Assembly: GCF_963678635.1 (NCBI RefSeq)
Contig: NC_087067.1
Location: 43,749,829-43,813,828, forward strand
DNA from: Symsagittifera roscoffensis
Lineage: Eukaryota; Xenacoelomorpha; Acoela; Convolutidae
Reading direction: 5' to 3'
Length of the DNA: 64,000 bases
Of the stretch, positions 50,201 to 61,660 are shown in pieces; the first letter of the stretch is position 1; each line of letters opens with the position of its first letter. Position numbers and translations under genes: made by a program. The notes under the pieces are model-generated. The model was not told the origin of the DNA. It did no database searches and worked only from the letters and a program-made list of their open reading frames with translations.

Positions 50201-51398
50201 CGGCGCCCGCGTTACGCGTCAACAAAAAACTGGGAAAAACGGACAATTGTAAAACCCCCAAACTTTTGCACAATTTTTTTTTGAAATTTCGAAGTCAGAC
50301 CAGCAGTATCCAGCCAACATATGAATCCTCAGCATCAATTTTATTTAAGCGCTAAATCAAAGGCAATTTAAGTTATCCACCTTTTTCTTTGAAGTATTCA
50401 ATCTTGAGAGCAATCACTTTTTCCATGCATTTGAACATTCAATATTGGAAAGCATCATTAGCCTTTTATTTAACGAATGAAATTGAAGTGAACATAAAAT
50501 GACATCAAAAGCCAAACCGCAGAAAAACAATTTGCGCGTGAGCAACTTCAAAATTTTTTCTGCTAAAAAGAAACGGAATAAATCCGCACGACCAAGCTAA
50601 GTGGCTTGAATTTCTTCATTGACACCTGAAAAAAAAACTTTTCTATGAATGATCTTCTGATAAATGATATATATTTTAAAGCCGATTCCTTTCATTTCAA
50701 CAAGCTATTGAGCTCATTCTTTTCACCTCAACTAACTATTAACGATTCCTCATCAGTTAATTTCTTTCTATAAGACAGAATCAATAAATAGATGCGAAAC
50801 TGCACTTAATTTGACTAAGACGAGGAAAAGAGCAGCAAGTTAAACAAACTAGCGCAGGACTCGCACCTACGGTGCTTCAAGTAGATCGTCAAAAATTTTA
50901 AAAAGCTTCCGAAAACAAGTAACAAAAGCTGCGATATTTAATGCACCCGTGAAGATGAACTGGGATCTATCAGGGGTTTCTATTTTTATAAAAACCACCA
51001 TATCTCGAAAACCAAAACGATTTGAGCAGATGAACTTTGAGGGCAAAATTGCTATATTGTACTCTGACAGCATCCCACCACAGTTTTGAGAATTTCAAGT
51101 TCAAATGAATAAATTAGGAAACAAAAAAATTTGATAGTGTGACGTTGCGAATACCAAAAATGTAGAGTTATAGCATTCGCGTTCCAACAGACTTTAAAAC
51201 GTCGTATTGAGTATATTTTTCAAACATATCAAAGACCGAAAAATGAATTATTAAACATGTGCAGAGAGAAATTTCTTAACCATTCCAAAATATGATACAG
51301 CTTAAGCGTGCAAAAATTCTTTCATTAAACATGCGAAAAATATTATGTTGAAAAAGCTTAAACATGTCAATATAAGACTCCTCAAAATTGTTTCAAGT
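41212..51398. repeat. Third tandem array: long and short units
   Basis: There are five units starting at the TATCGGTTATGCT motif: 41212 (2,311 bp), 43523 (1,557), 45080 (1,556), 46636 (2,382) and 49018 (about 2,380). Short units lack about 820 bp, joining at a TTAA-like microhomology (the positions matching about 41705 and 42535). The two short units are near-identical, as are the last two long ones. Long units also hold an internal duplication (42163-42357 and 42380-42545, with CGGTGCTCACG / CGGCGCCCGCG starts). Each unit ends with a monomer of the 160-bp family (anchor GAGCAGA) and the GCTTAAACATGTCAA end. No gene is convincing; a 66-68 codon ORF repeats with the unit. Confidence 0.93.
41230..41245. 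repeat. 16-bp perfect palindrome at unit start
   Basis: GTATTGATATCAATAC, flanked by ATCGGT on the left and by an overlapping ACCGAT on the right. It is repeated at 43541-43556 and in the other three units at the same relative place. It may be a protein-binding site or a hairpin end of the repeat; the role is unknown. Confidence 0.7.
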
Positions 51399-53667
51399 GA
51401 ACCGCCAATTCAAAAGTGTATAGATAAATAGAATCTTACCGACAATTTCAATACGAAAAATCACTTTCAAAAATTGAAAAATCTGCAAAAAGAATTAAAA
51501 ATCGCCGGGACTCAAACCCACGACACCTCAGAAAACAAAAAGTTTTGAGCAGTCAACTATGCAAGCTAGATTTGCAACGCTGAAGAGTTCTTGACGAAAA
51601 ACCGCCTTGGGTTTGAGAATTTTCAAGTTCTGTAGGTTTCTTCAAAATCTACGTTTTTTGAAAATACAAAAAATCACAAAAAAACACATTAACTCAAAAA
51701 TCAAAAGACTTTGAGTAGTCAAACTTGGGCACCAGATATGCAACTACTGCTTGTTCCTTGACAGCAGCCCAGCATTGGGTTGAAAAATCCAAGCTCTGTT
51801 AGTTTTTGAAAAAAATGAATAAATAATTTAAAAAAAAACGCCATATCTCGAAAACCAAAAGAATTTAAGCAGTCATACCTCGACGCCAGATTTGCAACCT
51901 CTGAGTGTATCCTGACAGAACAGTTAGAGTTGATATTTTCAATCTTAGTAAGTTTAGTTGCTTAAGTTGTGAAAATAAAAAATTTGATTGTGTTACGTTA
52001 CGAATATCGGAAAAATGATAGTTAAAGCATTCGCCCTTCAACAGATTTTGAAACTACGACTTGAGTAAATACTTCAGCTATTGCAAGGCTTTGGCCTTTT
52101 AACTGACCAAGATAGGGACTTCTTAAACATGTGCATAAAGAAATTTCTTAACCATTAAAATATACGATATAGCTTAAACGTGGAAAAATTCTTTCGGTAA
52201 ACCTGCAAAAAGTAATATGTTGAAAAAATTGAAACATGTCAACATAAGACTTCTGAAACATGTTTCCAGTAAAACGCCAATTCAATAAGACATAGATAGA
52301 TAGATTCTTAACAACAATTTCAATTCGAAAAATCTCTTTCAAAAATTGGAAAATCTGTGAAAAGAATCAAAAATAGCCGGAACTCAAACTCACGACATCT
52401 CGGAAAACAAAAAGATTTGAATAGTTATATTAGGAGGTTAGATTTGGAACGCTGAAGTGTGCCTGACAATAGCCCGCCATAGCGTTAAGAATATGCAAGT
52501 TTCATAGGCTAATATGCAATCAATCAACGCTTTTAAAAAAAAAATGAAAAAACAAAAAAAATCGCAATATCTCGGAAGCCAAAAAGATTTGAGCAGTCTG
52601 AATTGGAGTGAAGAAAATTGAAAACCCATTAAAATGCCATGTCTTGAAAATCAAAAAGTTTTGAGCAATCAAACTTGGACACCAGGTATGCAACTACTGC
52701 GTAGGACCTGACAGCAGCCAAGCATAGGGTTGGGAATTTCCAGTTCTGCTCGTTTTTTTTATATCTAAGTTTTTAAAAAAAAAGAAATACAAAAAAAATA
52801 AAAAAACGCCGTATTTCGAAAACGAAAAAGATACAAGCAGTCATACTTAGACGCCAGATTTGCAACCCCTGAGTGTACCCTGGCAGCTCCCCATTATAGG
52901 GTTGAGAATTTCAAGTTAGGTTAGTTTTTTAATTTTATAGTTTTTTTGAGAACAAATTGAAAAAATCATAAATAAACGCCATATCTCGAAAACCACAAAG
53001 TTTCGAGCAGTCATACTTGGGCAACAAATTTACAACCTCTGGAAGTACCAAGATAGCAACACACTATAGGGTTGAGAATTTCACTTTCTGATAATTTTTT
53101 TTCATACAAAAGTTTTTGAAAAAAAAGAAAAAATGAATTTTAAAAAGCCATATCTCGAAAACCAAAAAAAAATGAGCAGTCAAACCCGGACGCCAGATTT
53201 GCAACCTCTGAGTGTACCCTGACTTCGTCCCATTTTAGGGTTGAGACTTTCAAGTTAAGTTGAATGCTTTGTGAAACAAAAATTTCGATTGTATTACATT
53301 GCGAATATCGAAAAATGTAGAGTAATAGCAATCGCGCTCCAGCAGATTTTGAATCGTCGTATTGAGAAAAATTTTCAAACGTTGCAAAGTTTTTGCCTTT
53401 TAGCAGACCCAAAAGGGAACTTCTTAAACATGTGAATTTTCTTAACCTTCATAAAAAATGATGTAGCTTAAACGTGCAAAAACTCTTTCGTTAAACTTGC
53501 GAAAAATATTATGCTGAAAAAGCATAAACATGTCAACAGGAGACTTCTTAAACCTGTTTTAAGGGAAACGCCAATTCAATAATGTATAGAAGGATAGATT
53601 CTTTCAGACATCTTCAATTCGAAAAATATCATTCAAAAAAATGAAAAATCTGTGGAAAGACTGAAAA
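51399..53667. repeat. Degenerate ~160-bp monomer block
   Basis: A loose consensus repeats: ATCTCGAAAACCAAAAAG, TTTGAGCAGTCA, GCCAGATTTGCAACCTCTGAGTGT, then CAGCCCA...AGGGTTGAGAATTTCAAG. GAGCAGTCA-type anchors occur near 51547, 51711, 51868, 52415, 52590, 52660, 52834, 53006 and 53172, with common spacings of 157-172 bp. Two longer inserts (about 51970-52320 and 53280-53640) match the end of the third-array unit. T-arm-like sequences (GGGTTTGAGTCC, minus strand) lie at about 51503-51525 and 52376-52398. Confidence 0.8.
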
Positions 53668-53728
53668 ACGCCGGGTTTCAAACCCGCGACATACAGCCCA
53701 TGAGGTATCTACCCTTCTATGCTCAGGA
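53668..53728 (-). mobile_element. tRNA-like remnant
   Basis: Minus strand: T-arm CGGG-TTTGAAA-CCCG with a well-paired stem, preceded by CTCAT in an anticodon-like position. The D arm is poor. It looks like a tRNA-derived repeat head, not a gene. Confidence 0.4.
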
Positions 53729-56700
53729 ACAGAGCCGCTTGAGAAGGAGAGATCCCCATAATTTGTTTTTTAATTGAAAATTTATTAGATTTGGGGGAAA
53801 AAAATTGAGAAAATGAAAAAATTCCGAAAAAAAGGCCAAAAATCATGCTGCTGAAACTTTCGGGGCCGTAGAACACGAAGTAAAACAAAAAGAGACTAGC
53901 AAAATGAGCAAGCACATGGATGAGCAGCCGGTTTTTCCATTGGTACAATTTGTTTTGAAAATCGGTACAGTAGAATTTGAGAAAAATTGAAACTTCTGCA
54001 AAAAAGCAAAAAATTTCCGAAGTGTCGCAAAAAGAAACGAAAAACAACAAACACGATTTGTTATCGTACTACCTGTTTTTTTTTTCAAACCCGACCAACC
54101 TGCAGCCAAAAATAAAGCAGCAACATATGCCACTATATTAGTTACGCTTAAATGTGATTAAATTGAAATATATCAAAACTGCCATCAAATGAGAACTTTT
54201 ATTTGCGCGTAGGTTTTTAAAAAAATTCTTCAAAGCCTGCTAATCAAAAAGGCAACAACTTGGGATTCACCTGACAAACTTCCAACATTCGTTGACTACA
54301 TTATTACAAAAAAACTCCAAACACGCAACAATTTACGGACGAAAAATCTCCGGCACTATCTTGGAGTGAAGCAAAGAAACACTAAGTATTAATTGAAAGG
54401 ACACTGGGCCTAACGTTCTGAATAACTTAACTCTTGTCTAGAATTCTTCGCAAAACGATTTTTTTGGTAAAACCTTCACAACTGATAAAACCCAGCACTT
54501 AGAATGGTATTTGCCCAAACAAAAATGACCTGAGCATTTGTCTGGCTGCACAAAATGAAACCAATTGCACAACTTCATTGTGAATCTCATATCCTGTGGG
54601 CCAAAAACCAGAAGGAAATGCCAAGATGACAATTTCTAAACGGCGACCATTAACCACAATGGTCTGATCTCCGCAGAACCAAATAGAACACAATGTCAAG
54701 ACTTTTCAAACTCAAACACGTCAAACAATCCTCTGCCAAAATCGCAAGAACAACAAATCACTAACAATTCGCACTAAAACAATTCACATTGAGGAGAAAA
54801 ACTACGTTAAAAACCACCGCTCTAAACTGATGGGCTCTAAACCTCCTGAAATATCCTCAAGAAAAGGAACGGCATCTTCAACTACGCCATAAATTTAGCA
54901 CACAATTGAATAGCTATATGTCAAAAAAGGATACAATTATCAAAATAAATCCCAAACTGCCATACACGACCTCCTTAAATGTCTATTGAAGCTATCGAAC
55001 TCAAAAACTGAAAACCTGTTGGACAACCTCGTTAAGTCGCAAAATGGCTGAAGTTACTAGCATAACGAGATACAGATTAGATTAGGAGTTTTTCTAGGTT
55101 TTCCAAGCGCATGAGTCAGTGGTTCTGTTTGCCTGGGTCTGTTTGTATGTTCTCCATTACGCAAACGGCAGTTGTGAAATTCAGTAAATCAAGAAGACCA
55201 AAAAAAATGAACAAACATTAAAAAACTGTAAAAAAACATGCGGCTGAAAATATCAACACTTATCATTGACTCTTAAAATTAGCCCTCTTGAACGGTTCAT
55301 ACTCGGTAATGTAAAAAGGGACAATTACGATTTTGGCGAACCCTGGAAAAGCCACAATTCGATTGACGAGTTCTGGAATTAAACCTACTACAGGACTATT
55401 TGAACTACTTCTCCAGTTTCTAGCTATAAACAACAACAAATATTTTCTTCGAAAGCACAAAAACATAATTGTCTGCAAGGCATGATATATGGAGCTCGAG
55501 TTCTAATCATGCGACTTTGAACGCCTGAACAAAGACTCTTGACAATAAAAGACTATGCTCCACTCAAGCTCCCACTAGTACTATTTTATTGAGATTCCGC
55601 CATGATATTGAATAGCGGACGCATAACATTAAGACGAAACGGAGCTTCGCAACACTAGCGATACAATCAAAACACTGCTTTAAATGATATAGAAATAAGG
55701 AAGTCTTTTTGTTTAAAAAAATAAAATGGAAAAAAAAACTTGAAAAAAGACTAAGATCTATATCTACAAAAATTTACTACCTTTATCACGAACGATAATC
55801 ATGAATATCTTAACAAGCATTGAGAATCAATGATCGAGCAGCAACTAAGGCAAAAAAATTGGGTCGACCCTCGTTAAGCCGAAAACAAACCAGTAGACAT
55901 GAAAAATATAAGCGCTTAACGCACCTTCGGTGCTTCAAATAGATAAATGGACATAAAAATAGCTGAGAAATGGTTGATAAATGGCTGATAAAAATATTAA
56001 ATGGACGTGGATAAATTGACGTGAAAACGTATAAGAAAACAACAAAAAAAAGCAACAGTAACAATGGACAGGGGCATCCAACAACGTTTCTATTTCCAAA
56101 AATAAACGATTAAAAAAATTCTAACTTTTCTAATTTTTGAAAGGTTCTTTTCAAACTAAAATAGCAAAATCTTCAAATTTTTTGGGTTTCAGATCTTCGT
56201 ATTAGTAACTCAAAACCAAAACCGTAAAATGGCCGAGAGCATAAAACTGCATTTTCAAAATTTAAAAAAACTGAAATGATATCATTGTTAAAATCACTTA
56301 TGTCATAAATGAGATTCTCGTTGAACTTACTTCCTCATTTTCGTTAGCACAAACCTAAACTAATTGCTGCCATCAATAGTTTATTCCACCATCAGATTTA
56401 ATTTTCTTAGTTCAATTTTTACTGTAATGATATTTTTGAAATATCACAACAAACGTCTATTTCGAAAAACTCCAAGAAAAGAGCAAAGACATTAGAATGG
56501 AGATCACATCTGCAATTAATGGTAACAACTTGACATCGTCCCACCAAACTTCGACAAACACAAATTTTGACAAGTTTTTTTTTGAAATTTAACACTTTCG
56601 AAAAAACATCAAAACGTCATATCTAGGAAAATGAAAGGCGGTGCGCAGTCATATATGAAGTCCAGATATAAATCTTTTAGATCTAAGATTTGCAACCACT

Positions 56701-57789
56701 GCGAGTATCCTGAAAGTACCCCATTACAGGGTTAGGAATATCAAGTTTTCTGAAAACTTTTTTAACAAATCATAAAAAACGAAAAATCTCGATAAGGATG
56801 TCCAAAAATATTACGTAGAAAAAGCTTTAAAACTGAGAGTTAGTGAAACCCGCATTTAAATATATAATAGAATATAATATATAATAGATACAAGCTGTAA
56901 AAAAATTTTCAAATACAATTTTATGATCTATCCCTCCTGAAACAGGCAAAAGCATTAAAAAGAATCACCATTGAAACTTCCCAACAGAAGCCGAGCCCGT
57001 TTTACTGAAAAAAGCAAAAGAATTATTTTAAATCAGAGTTGGCAGCATAACAAACTACAGAGCAAGTTTCAATTATAATAAAAACAATTTGAATAAAAAA
57101 AGCCCAGCTTTAAAGAAGAACCGCTTGCAAAACTTCGCAGATAATATAAATTGCATTTGAAAAAAAAATAAACGGAAAATCAGCCGGCAAAAATTAGGAG
57201 GAAAATCACATATCTGAAAAAAAAACAGAACATTTTTCGAATATAGAGGCCAGGCCACATTGCGCTACAAACCACAGTGCGCTGCAAAATAAGGAATGAA
57301 AAAAAAAATAGAAACCAAAAAAAATTTCTGAAAAATGAACATAACAATGTTGCAAAAATACAGCTACAAGAATTTACATATGTGTATTGGATGAAGTTCA
57401 TAAACAGCCCGTAGAAATAGAAATTATTTACCGAGCGGCAGCAAAGGCGACAAACTTTAGGCCGAAACCTGTTGAGCCGAAAACAAAACTGTTGACAATA
57501 AAATTGTACCTCTCCCACAGAACTTAAAAAAATAGTTTTATTTGAAATTTCAAGAAATTGAGCATGTCAGCCTTTGAGCATTTCAGAATTGAGCATGTCG
57601 GCAGAATTTGTGAGACGACTTAATTACGGAAAAAAACCTAGTTCCCGATTACAAGTCGCTTCCTCTCACAAGTGGAAACACTCGTAAAAAAAAACAAAGG
57701 AGACGCATGTTAGAAGAGATATTTTCAGGGCAAGTTTAAATTAATACAAGCTATCGACAGAAGAACTAACTACCAGTTATTTGCAAAGT
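53729..57789. other. Intergenic region, no supported gene
   Basis: AT-rich DNA with only short chance ORFs. Repeat scraps are visible. About 55915-55945 (GCACCTTCGGTGCTTCAAAT) resembles the GCACCTACGGTGCTTCAAG part of the third array. About 56630-56900 resembles the 160-bp monomer and unit end, with an ATA-rich microsatellite near 56860-56890. A TTGAGCATGTC motif repeats at about 57560-57600. About 57612-57670 resembles the 3' flank of B-box copy A (35200-35260), so that flank was part of the ancestral duplicated block. Confidence 0.55.
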
Positions 57790-59502
57790 TTAATAGGGAA
57801 TGAGAAATTTACAAACTTTTTTTTTATTATACACAATATAAACATAATCACGCAAAAACGCGATGGAAGTTACTACATCAAACTTGTCCTTCTCGATCAA
57901 AAATCTTCGCATCGAAAGAGTGAATTTCGAGCTTTCGGTCTCAAATGAGACAAAAGATTTTTCCGGCAGACTCCAAGCAATCAGCCTTGAATCACCAGTT
58001 TTATCGAGACTGAAGCACAACCCGTCGACCTCTTGGAAAACATTCGACAAATTTGCCGCGTTTTCTGAGATCTCCTGTAAAACCTTCTCGAGGCTGATAA
58101 CAAACGTTTTCAACGTAAGCTTCAAGTCATTGTCTACAGTGGCGACAAGCAGGAATCGGTAGCCTTGCACCCATATTTCAACAACGGTGACATGTTGGAA
58201 TGGATACGTCCATTTTATGGGGTCAAAAACAGGCGGACTAAAAGTGATAGCATCCAACTCGGAAGAATACTCGACAAAAACGTCTTCGTTGTCAAGGTTA
58301 AAAACTCCAAAAGCCCAGTAACGCGTTGGAGCTACTTGAAGGGCGTGATATGTCCAAGTACCTTTTCCAGACCGCTTCAGAATTGTGTAGATCTCTTTCG
58401 TAAACCTGAACAGAATTTGATTCGAATCTGCATTAACAACACAACAATAGTTTGGATCACATGCAGAATATGCTATCGCTGATTTCCATTGATACTTTGA
58501 CCGTTTTGGAAACTTTTCCTCAAGCATGTTAACCTCATTCCCATTGACGAGTGCAATGCACATCACTGAGTCAGTAGCGCTCAAAATTAAGTTGTCCGCC
58601 TTGAAGTGATTCACGGTCTCATAAAAAGTTATTTTTTCCAGCTGAAATTGAAACCGCCCAGGATAAAAACGTCTGTCCCCGATGCCGTCTAGGAAGCCAG
58701 AAATTGCGCGGTTCAATTCCAACTCAAAATGAGCCTCGCATTTTGCGATATGCTCCTGGAACTCTCGAACATATCCTTTCGACGCTTCCAAAAAGACTGT
58801 GCGTCTAGATAAGCCCTCATCTTTGGAGCTCGACACTTCTTCTGAAACTGAGTCAATACTTTGCGTTAGCTCCAGGCATGACTTGCTTAACAAACTCCTC
58901 AATTTCACTTGCTGTTGTCCCAATTTTTCAAGGTCCTCCTTGTCGTCCGCGCAATACTTCTCTAATTCATCAACCCATTGAAGAGAATTTCTAATGCGAG
59001 CTTGGACATCAGAACTGTGACAAACTTTAAGCATCATTTCGACCAGAGCTTCCTCGACTTGATTCGCATTGGTGTACTTCGATTCAGATTTTTTTGATTC
59101 AAAATAATCTTGAACCGACTTCAACGACTTAGCTCCCTCTTTGTACTCGACGTCCAACTCATCTAGCATAGAATGAATCTTCTTCTTGCACTCAATGGCA
59201 ATTTTTGCAATGTTTTCAATATCATGTTGTTCTGATATATGCTTGATTGTACATTGCACGCACAGAAACAGTTTACAGTTCCTGCAGTAGTTCGTGCAAA
59301 TAATTTTGTGCACTCCACAAATTATTATCTCCTGGCCGTCGAATTGAGTGACGTCATGTTTTTTCCTCACGTGACTCAGAACGCAGAACTGACACAGAAT
59401 GGCTACTGTGTTTTCATTTTGAGGAGATAAGCACGATTTGCACTTGAACAAATCGGTCTCGTCTGAGGAGCAAACTTCGCACTCAATGCACAACGGGTCC
59501 AT
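57790..59502 (-). CDS. Intact TRIM-like double B-box protein (570 aa, no RING)
   Basis: An uninterrupted intronless frame. B-box 1-like: C5-x2-C8, C21-x2-C24, C37-x2-C40, H44, H49. B-box 2 fits the classic pattern exactly: C62-x2-H65-x7-C73-x2-C76-x4-C81-x2-C84-x3-H88-x4-H93. A helical, probably coiled-coil stretch (about 95-290) follows, then a C-terminal half (about 300-570) alignable to copies A and B but with no fold I recognise. There is no RING, so it is not by itself an E3 of the usual TRIM type. B-box proteins often oligomerise and act as scaffolds. The start is at the first ATG that keeps both B-boxes; an out-of-frame ATG lies 11 nt upstream. It diverges clearly from copies A and B, so this duplication is older. 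It is the only intact family member in the window. Confidence 0.88.
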   Translation of the reverse strand: MDPLCIECEVCSSDETDLFKCKSCLSPQNENTVAILCQFCVLSHVRKKHDVTQFDGQEIIICGVHKIICTNYCRNCKLFLCVQCTIKHISEQHDIENIAKIAIECKKKIHSMLDELDVEYKEGAKSLKSVQDYFESKKSESKYTNANQVEEALVEMMLKVCHSSDVQARIRNSLQWVDELEKYCADDKEDLEKLGQQQVKLRSLLSKSCLELTQSIDSVSEEVSSSKDEGLSRRTVFLEASKGYVREFQEHIAKCEAHFELELNRAISGFLDGIGDRRFYPGRFQFQLEKITFYETVNHFKADNLILSATDSVMCIALVNGNEVNMLEEKFPKRSKYQWKSAIAYSACDPNYCCVVNADSNQILFRFTKEIYTILKRSGKGTWTYHALQVAPTRYWAFGVFNLDNEDVFVEYSSELDAITFSPPVFDPIKWTYPFQHVTVVEIWVQGYRFLLVATVDNDLKLTLKTFVISLEKVLQEISENAANLSNVFQEVDGLCFSLDKTGDSRLIAWSLPEKSFVSFETESSKFTLSMRRFLIEKDKFDVVTSIAFLRDYVYIVYNKKKVCKFLIPY

Positions 59503-60399
59503 GAATTATCCATGAATTAGGCCATGATACTTGAAAAAAAAAACAAGTTCGTAAGTTGCAAAAATATACGCTGCAATCAGATCATACTGGAAAATTAACT
59601 ATACAAATACATTTCTATCAAGTGAAAGCATGTACTTCATTTATTGCTCCGACCAGTGAAAGCTAGGAACTTTATATTAGGTTGATTTTTTTTTCACGTA
59701 AAGTCAGGTACTAAAAATAAACGTCAGCTATGGTCAGGTCAAGTGATATATCATATATAAAACATTTTAGGCGCAATTCCATTGATATTTAAAAATTTCC
59801 TCGGTATCAAGAAAAACTGGTTCAAACAAATGGCTTTTTAGAACAACTTATAGCAAACAACGACAGTTAACGAGAAAATCGATTCACGCTATTAGACTAA
59901 AAACAGTTTTAATCCCTAATGAAGCTTCGAAAACTAACTTTTGAAGATTTAGTTAGCACCAATTATGCACTACAAAACATAGACGACAGACAGTTGAAAA
60001 AAAAATCAATTAACGCAAGGAAACAAAAGAGAAAAACTGACTTGCTTTTTTTTTTGAAAAAACTTCTACCTTACAATTTCAAATTAAAAATCCATGGCGT
60101 TACAGCTCTTTAATTTCAAGAACAAATAATAATTGACACAATTTTAAAAAAATTAACTCAATGGGAAAAAACTGGATATAAGTAAAGTTTTTACACAGAG
60201 GTGAAGCGGAGCTTCCCACCACTTGCGATACAACACAAACATAGAAGAAAAAAAAACATTTAATGTTGAAAAAAAACTAGGTGAACCAAAATTTTCGTAT
60301 GTCTCGACAGAAAATAATTATGGGCCCAGCTAAAGTTGGAGATACATGCTTGATATTATATGAATTACTGATGCGGCACCAAAAATGTGATTTCAAAAG
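59503..60399. other. Upstream of the intact B-box gene
   Basis: Probably holds the promoter of the 570-aa B-box gene. No clear TATA box or other motif can be defended. A CACAGAGGTGAAGC motif near 60197 belongs to a dispersed repeat also seen near 33373, 37548 and 62694. Confidence 0.5.
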
Positions 60400-61660
60400 T
60401 GGGACTTTGACCAAAACCGTAGTGGTTTCTCTTCTAAAAATAAGTAAGAGCAAAAATTTTTGAGGTAAAAAATTTCCCTAGAAAATAACAATTCTCTTAC
60501 AAAAAATTAAGGAGTGGCCGCTTCTGCAGGAACAATTATCGTAACCGGTTCTTTCAATTGAACTTTTCATCTCAGATTTGATTGTGAAAATTTTAGGAAG
60601 ATTAAAAAAAATTCGAAAAAAAACTGTCAAAAGTTTCAAAAACGGTAAAAAGACTTTATAAAACTCAAAACTTTTTCTGCGGAAAGAAAGTTGTGGCCGC
60701 TTAAGCAGTGAAAATTGCATAATTCAACCTGAAAACTAGAACGGTAGTTTTCGCGTAAATCAAACAGTTTTCAAACAAATGTCCAATTTTGAAAACAATA
60801 ACTTATTTAAAGGTCATAACTTTTGTCTCAAACAAACTGGGTATAGTCAATTATAAAAATAGGATTTAAACAAACTGTTGTTTAGATTTAACCTATAATA
60901 TTGGATTTGGCAGGATAGTAGGCGAGAACAGTCCAAATAAGATCAACAAATCAAAAATTTGACGTTTCCGGGAATCATAGCTTTTTTTGCAAAAAAAGCT
61001 CACCGCTTATGCAGAAGGGATTCAAGCAACCTGTAATTTTGGCTGAACTTAAAATCTCAGACTTGGTAGCGTAGTTCTCGATAAAATTAAAAAACTTTAA
61101 GAAAAAAAAACGGTGAAAAAATCTAAACTTTGACTTGTCCGAGGGCCGTATCTTTTGGTAACAGAAACATTCGGGCGTATTTGCATTGGCAAATGATCGT
61201 CCCACAGCCCGTTCTTTGAATTGAACTCAAACTATCAGATATGACAGGGTAATTTTCGAGAATATTCAAGAAGTTTAAGAAACGGCCAATAAACTTTGTG
61301 AGTGGCCGCTAAAAAACAGGGAAGCTTTCCACTAAAAAGCTTCATTGTTCTCCATTGAACCCAGAGTGTTATCTCCATTAAACCCACAATATCCGATTTT
61401 TGAGGTTAGTTTCCGGGAAAAGTCCAAAAGATTCACAAAACGGTCAAAAATTAACAATTTGTTTATTCCAAGGGCCATGACTCTATGTCAGAAAAAGTTA
61501 GGCATAGCCACTTATGTAGGGAATTTTTCAAACCGTATACTTGAAACCAAAAACTCAGACTTGAGAGGGATAGGTTTCGAGAAATTGATTGACGAAGTCT
61601 GTATACAGAGTGATGAAAAGACACTTAAGGGGAGAAGGCGGCACAATAGGGAGTAAGCGG
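60400..61660. repeat. Degenerate ~163-bp satellite, about eight monomers
   Basis: A loose motif repeats: CTCAGACTTG/CTCAGATTTG, then GTAGTTTTCGAG-like, then AAAACGGTCAAAA-like, then GTGGCCGCTTATGCAG-like. Anchor positions are about 60,400, 60,570, 60,733, 60,897, 61,052, 61,232, 61,391 and 61,552, with steps of 155-180 bp. The monomers are strongly diverged, so the array is old. It is unrelated by eye to the other arrays. Confidence 0.7.

Noticed and set aside
53709-54133. Overlapping Phe/Ser-rich minus ORFs of 96-113 codons
   Set aside because: Low-complexity composition from T-rich DNA, with mutually overlapping frames and no family match.
57863-58482. Plus-strand ORFs of 99 and 105 codons
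   Set aside because: Antisense shadows of the intact B-box gene.
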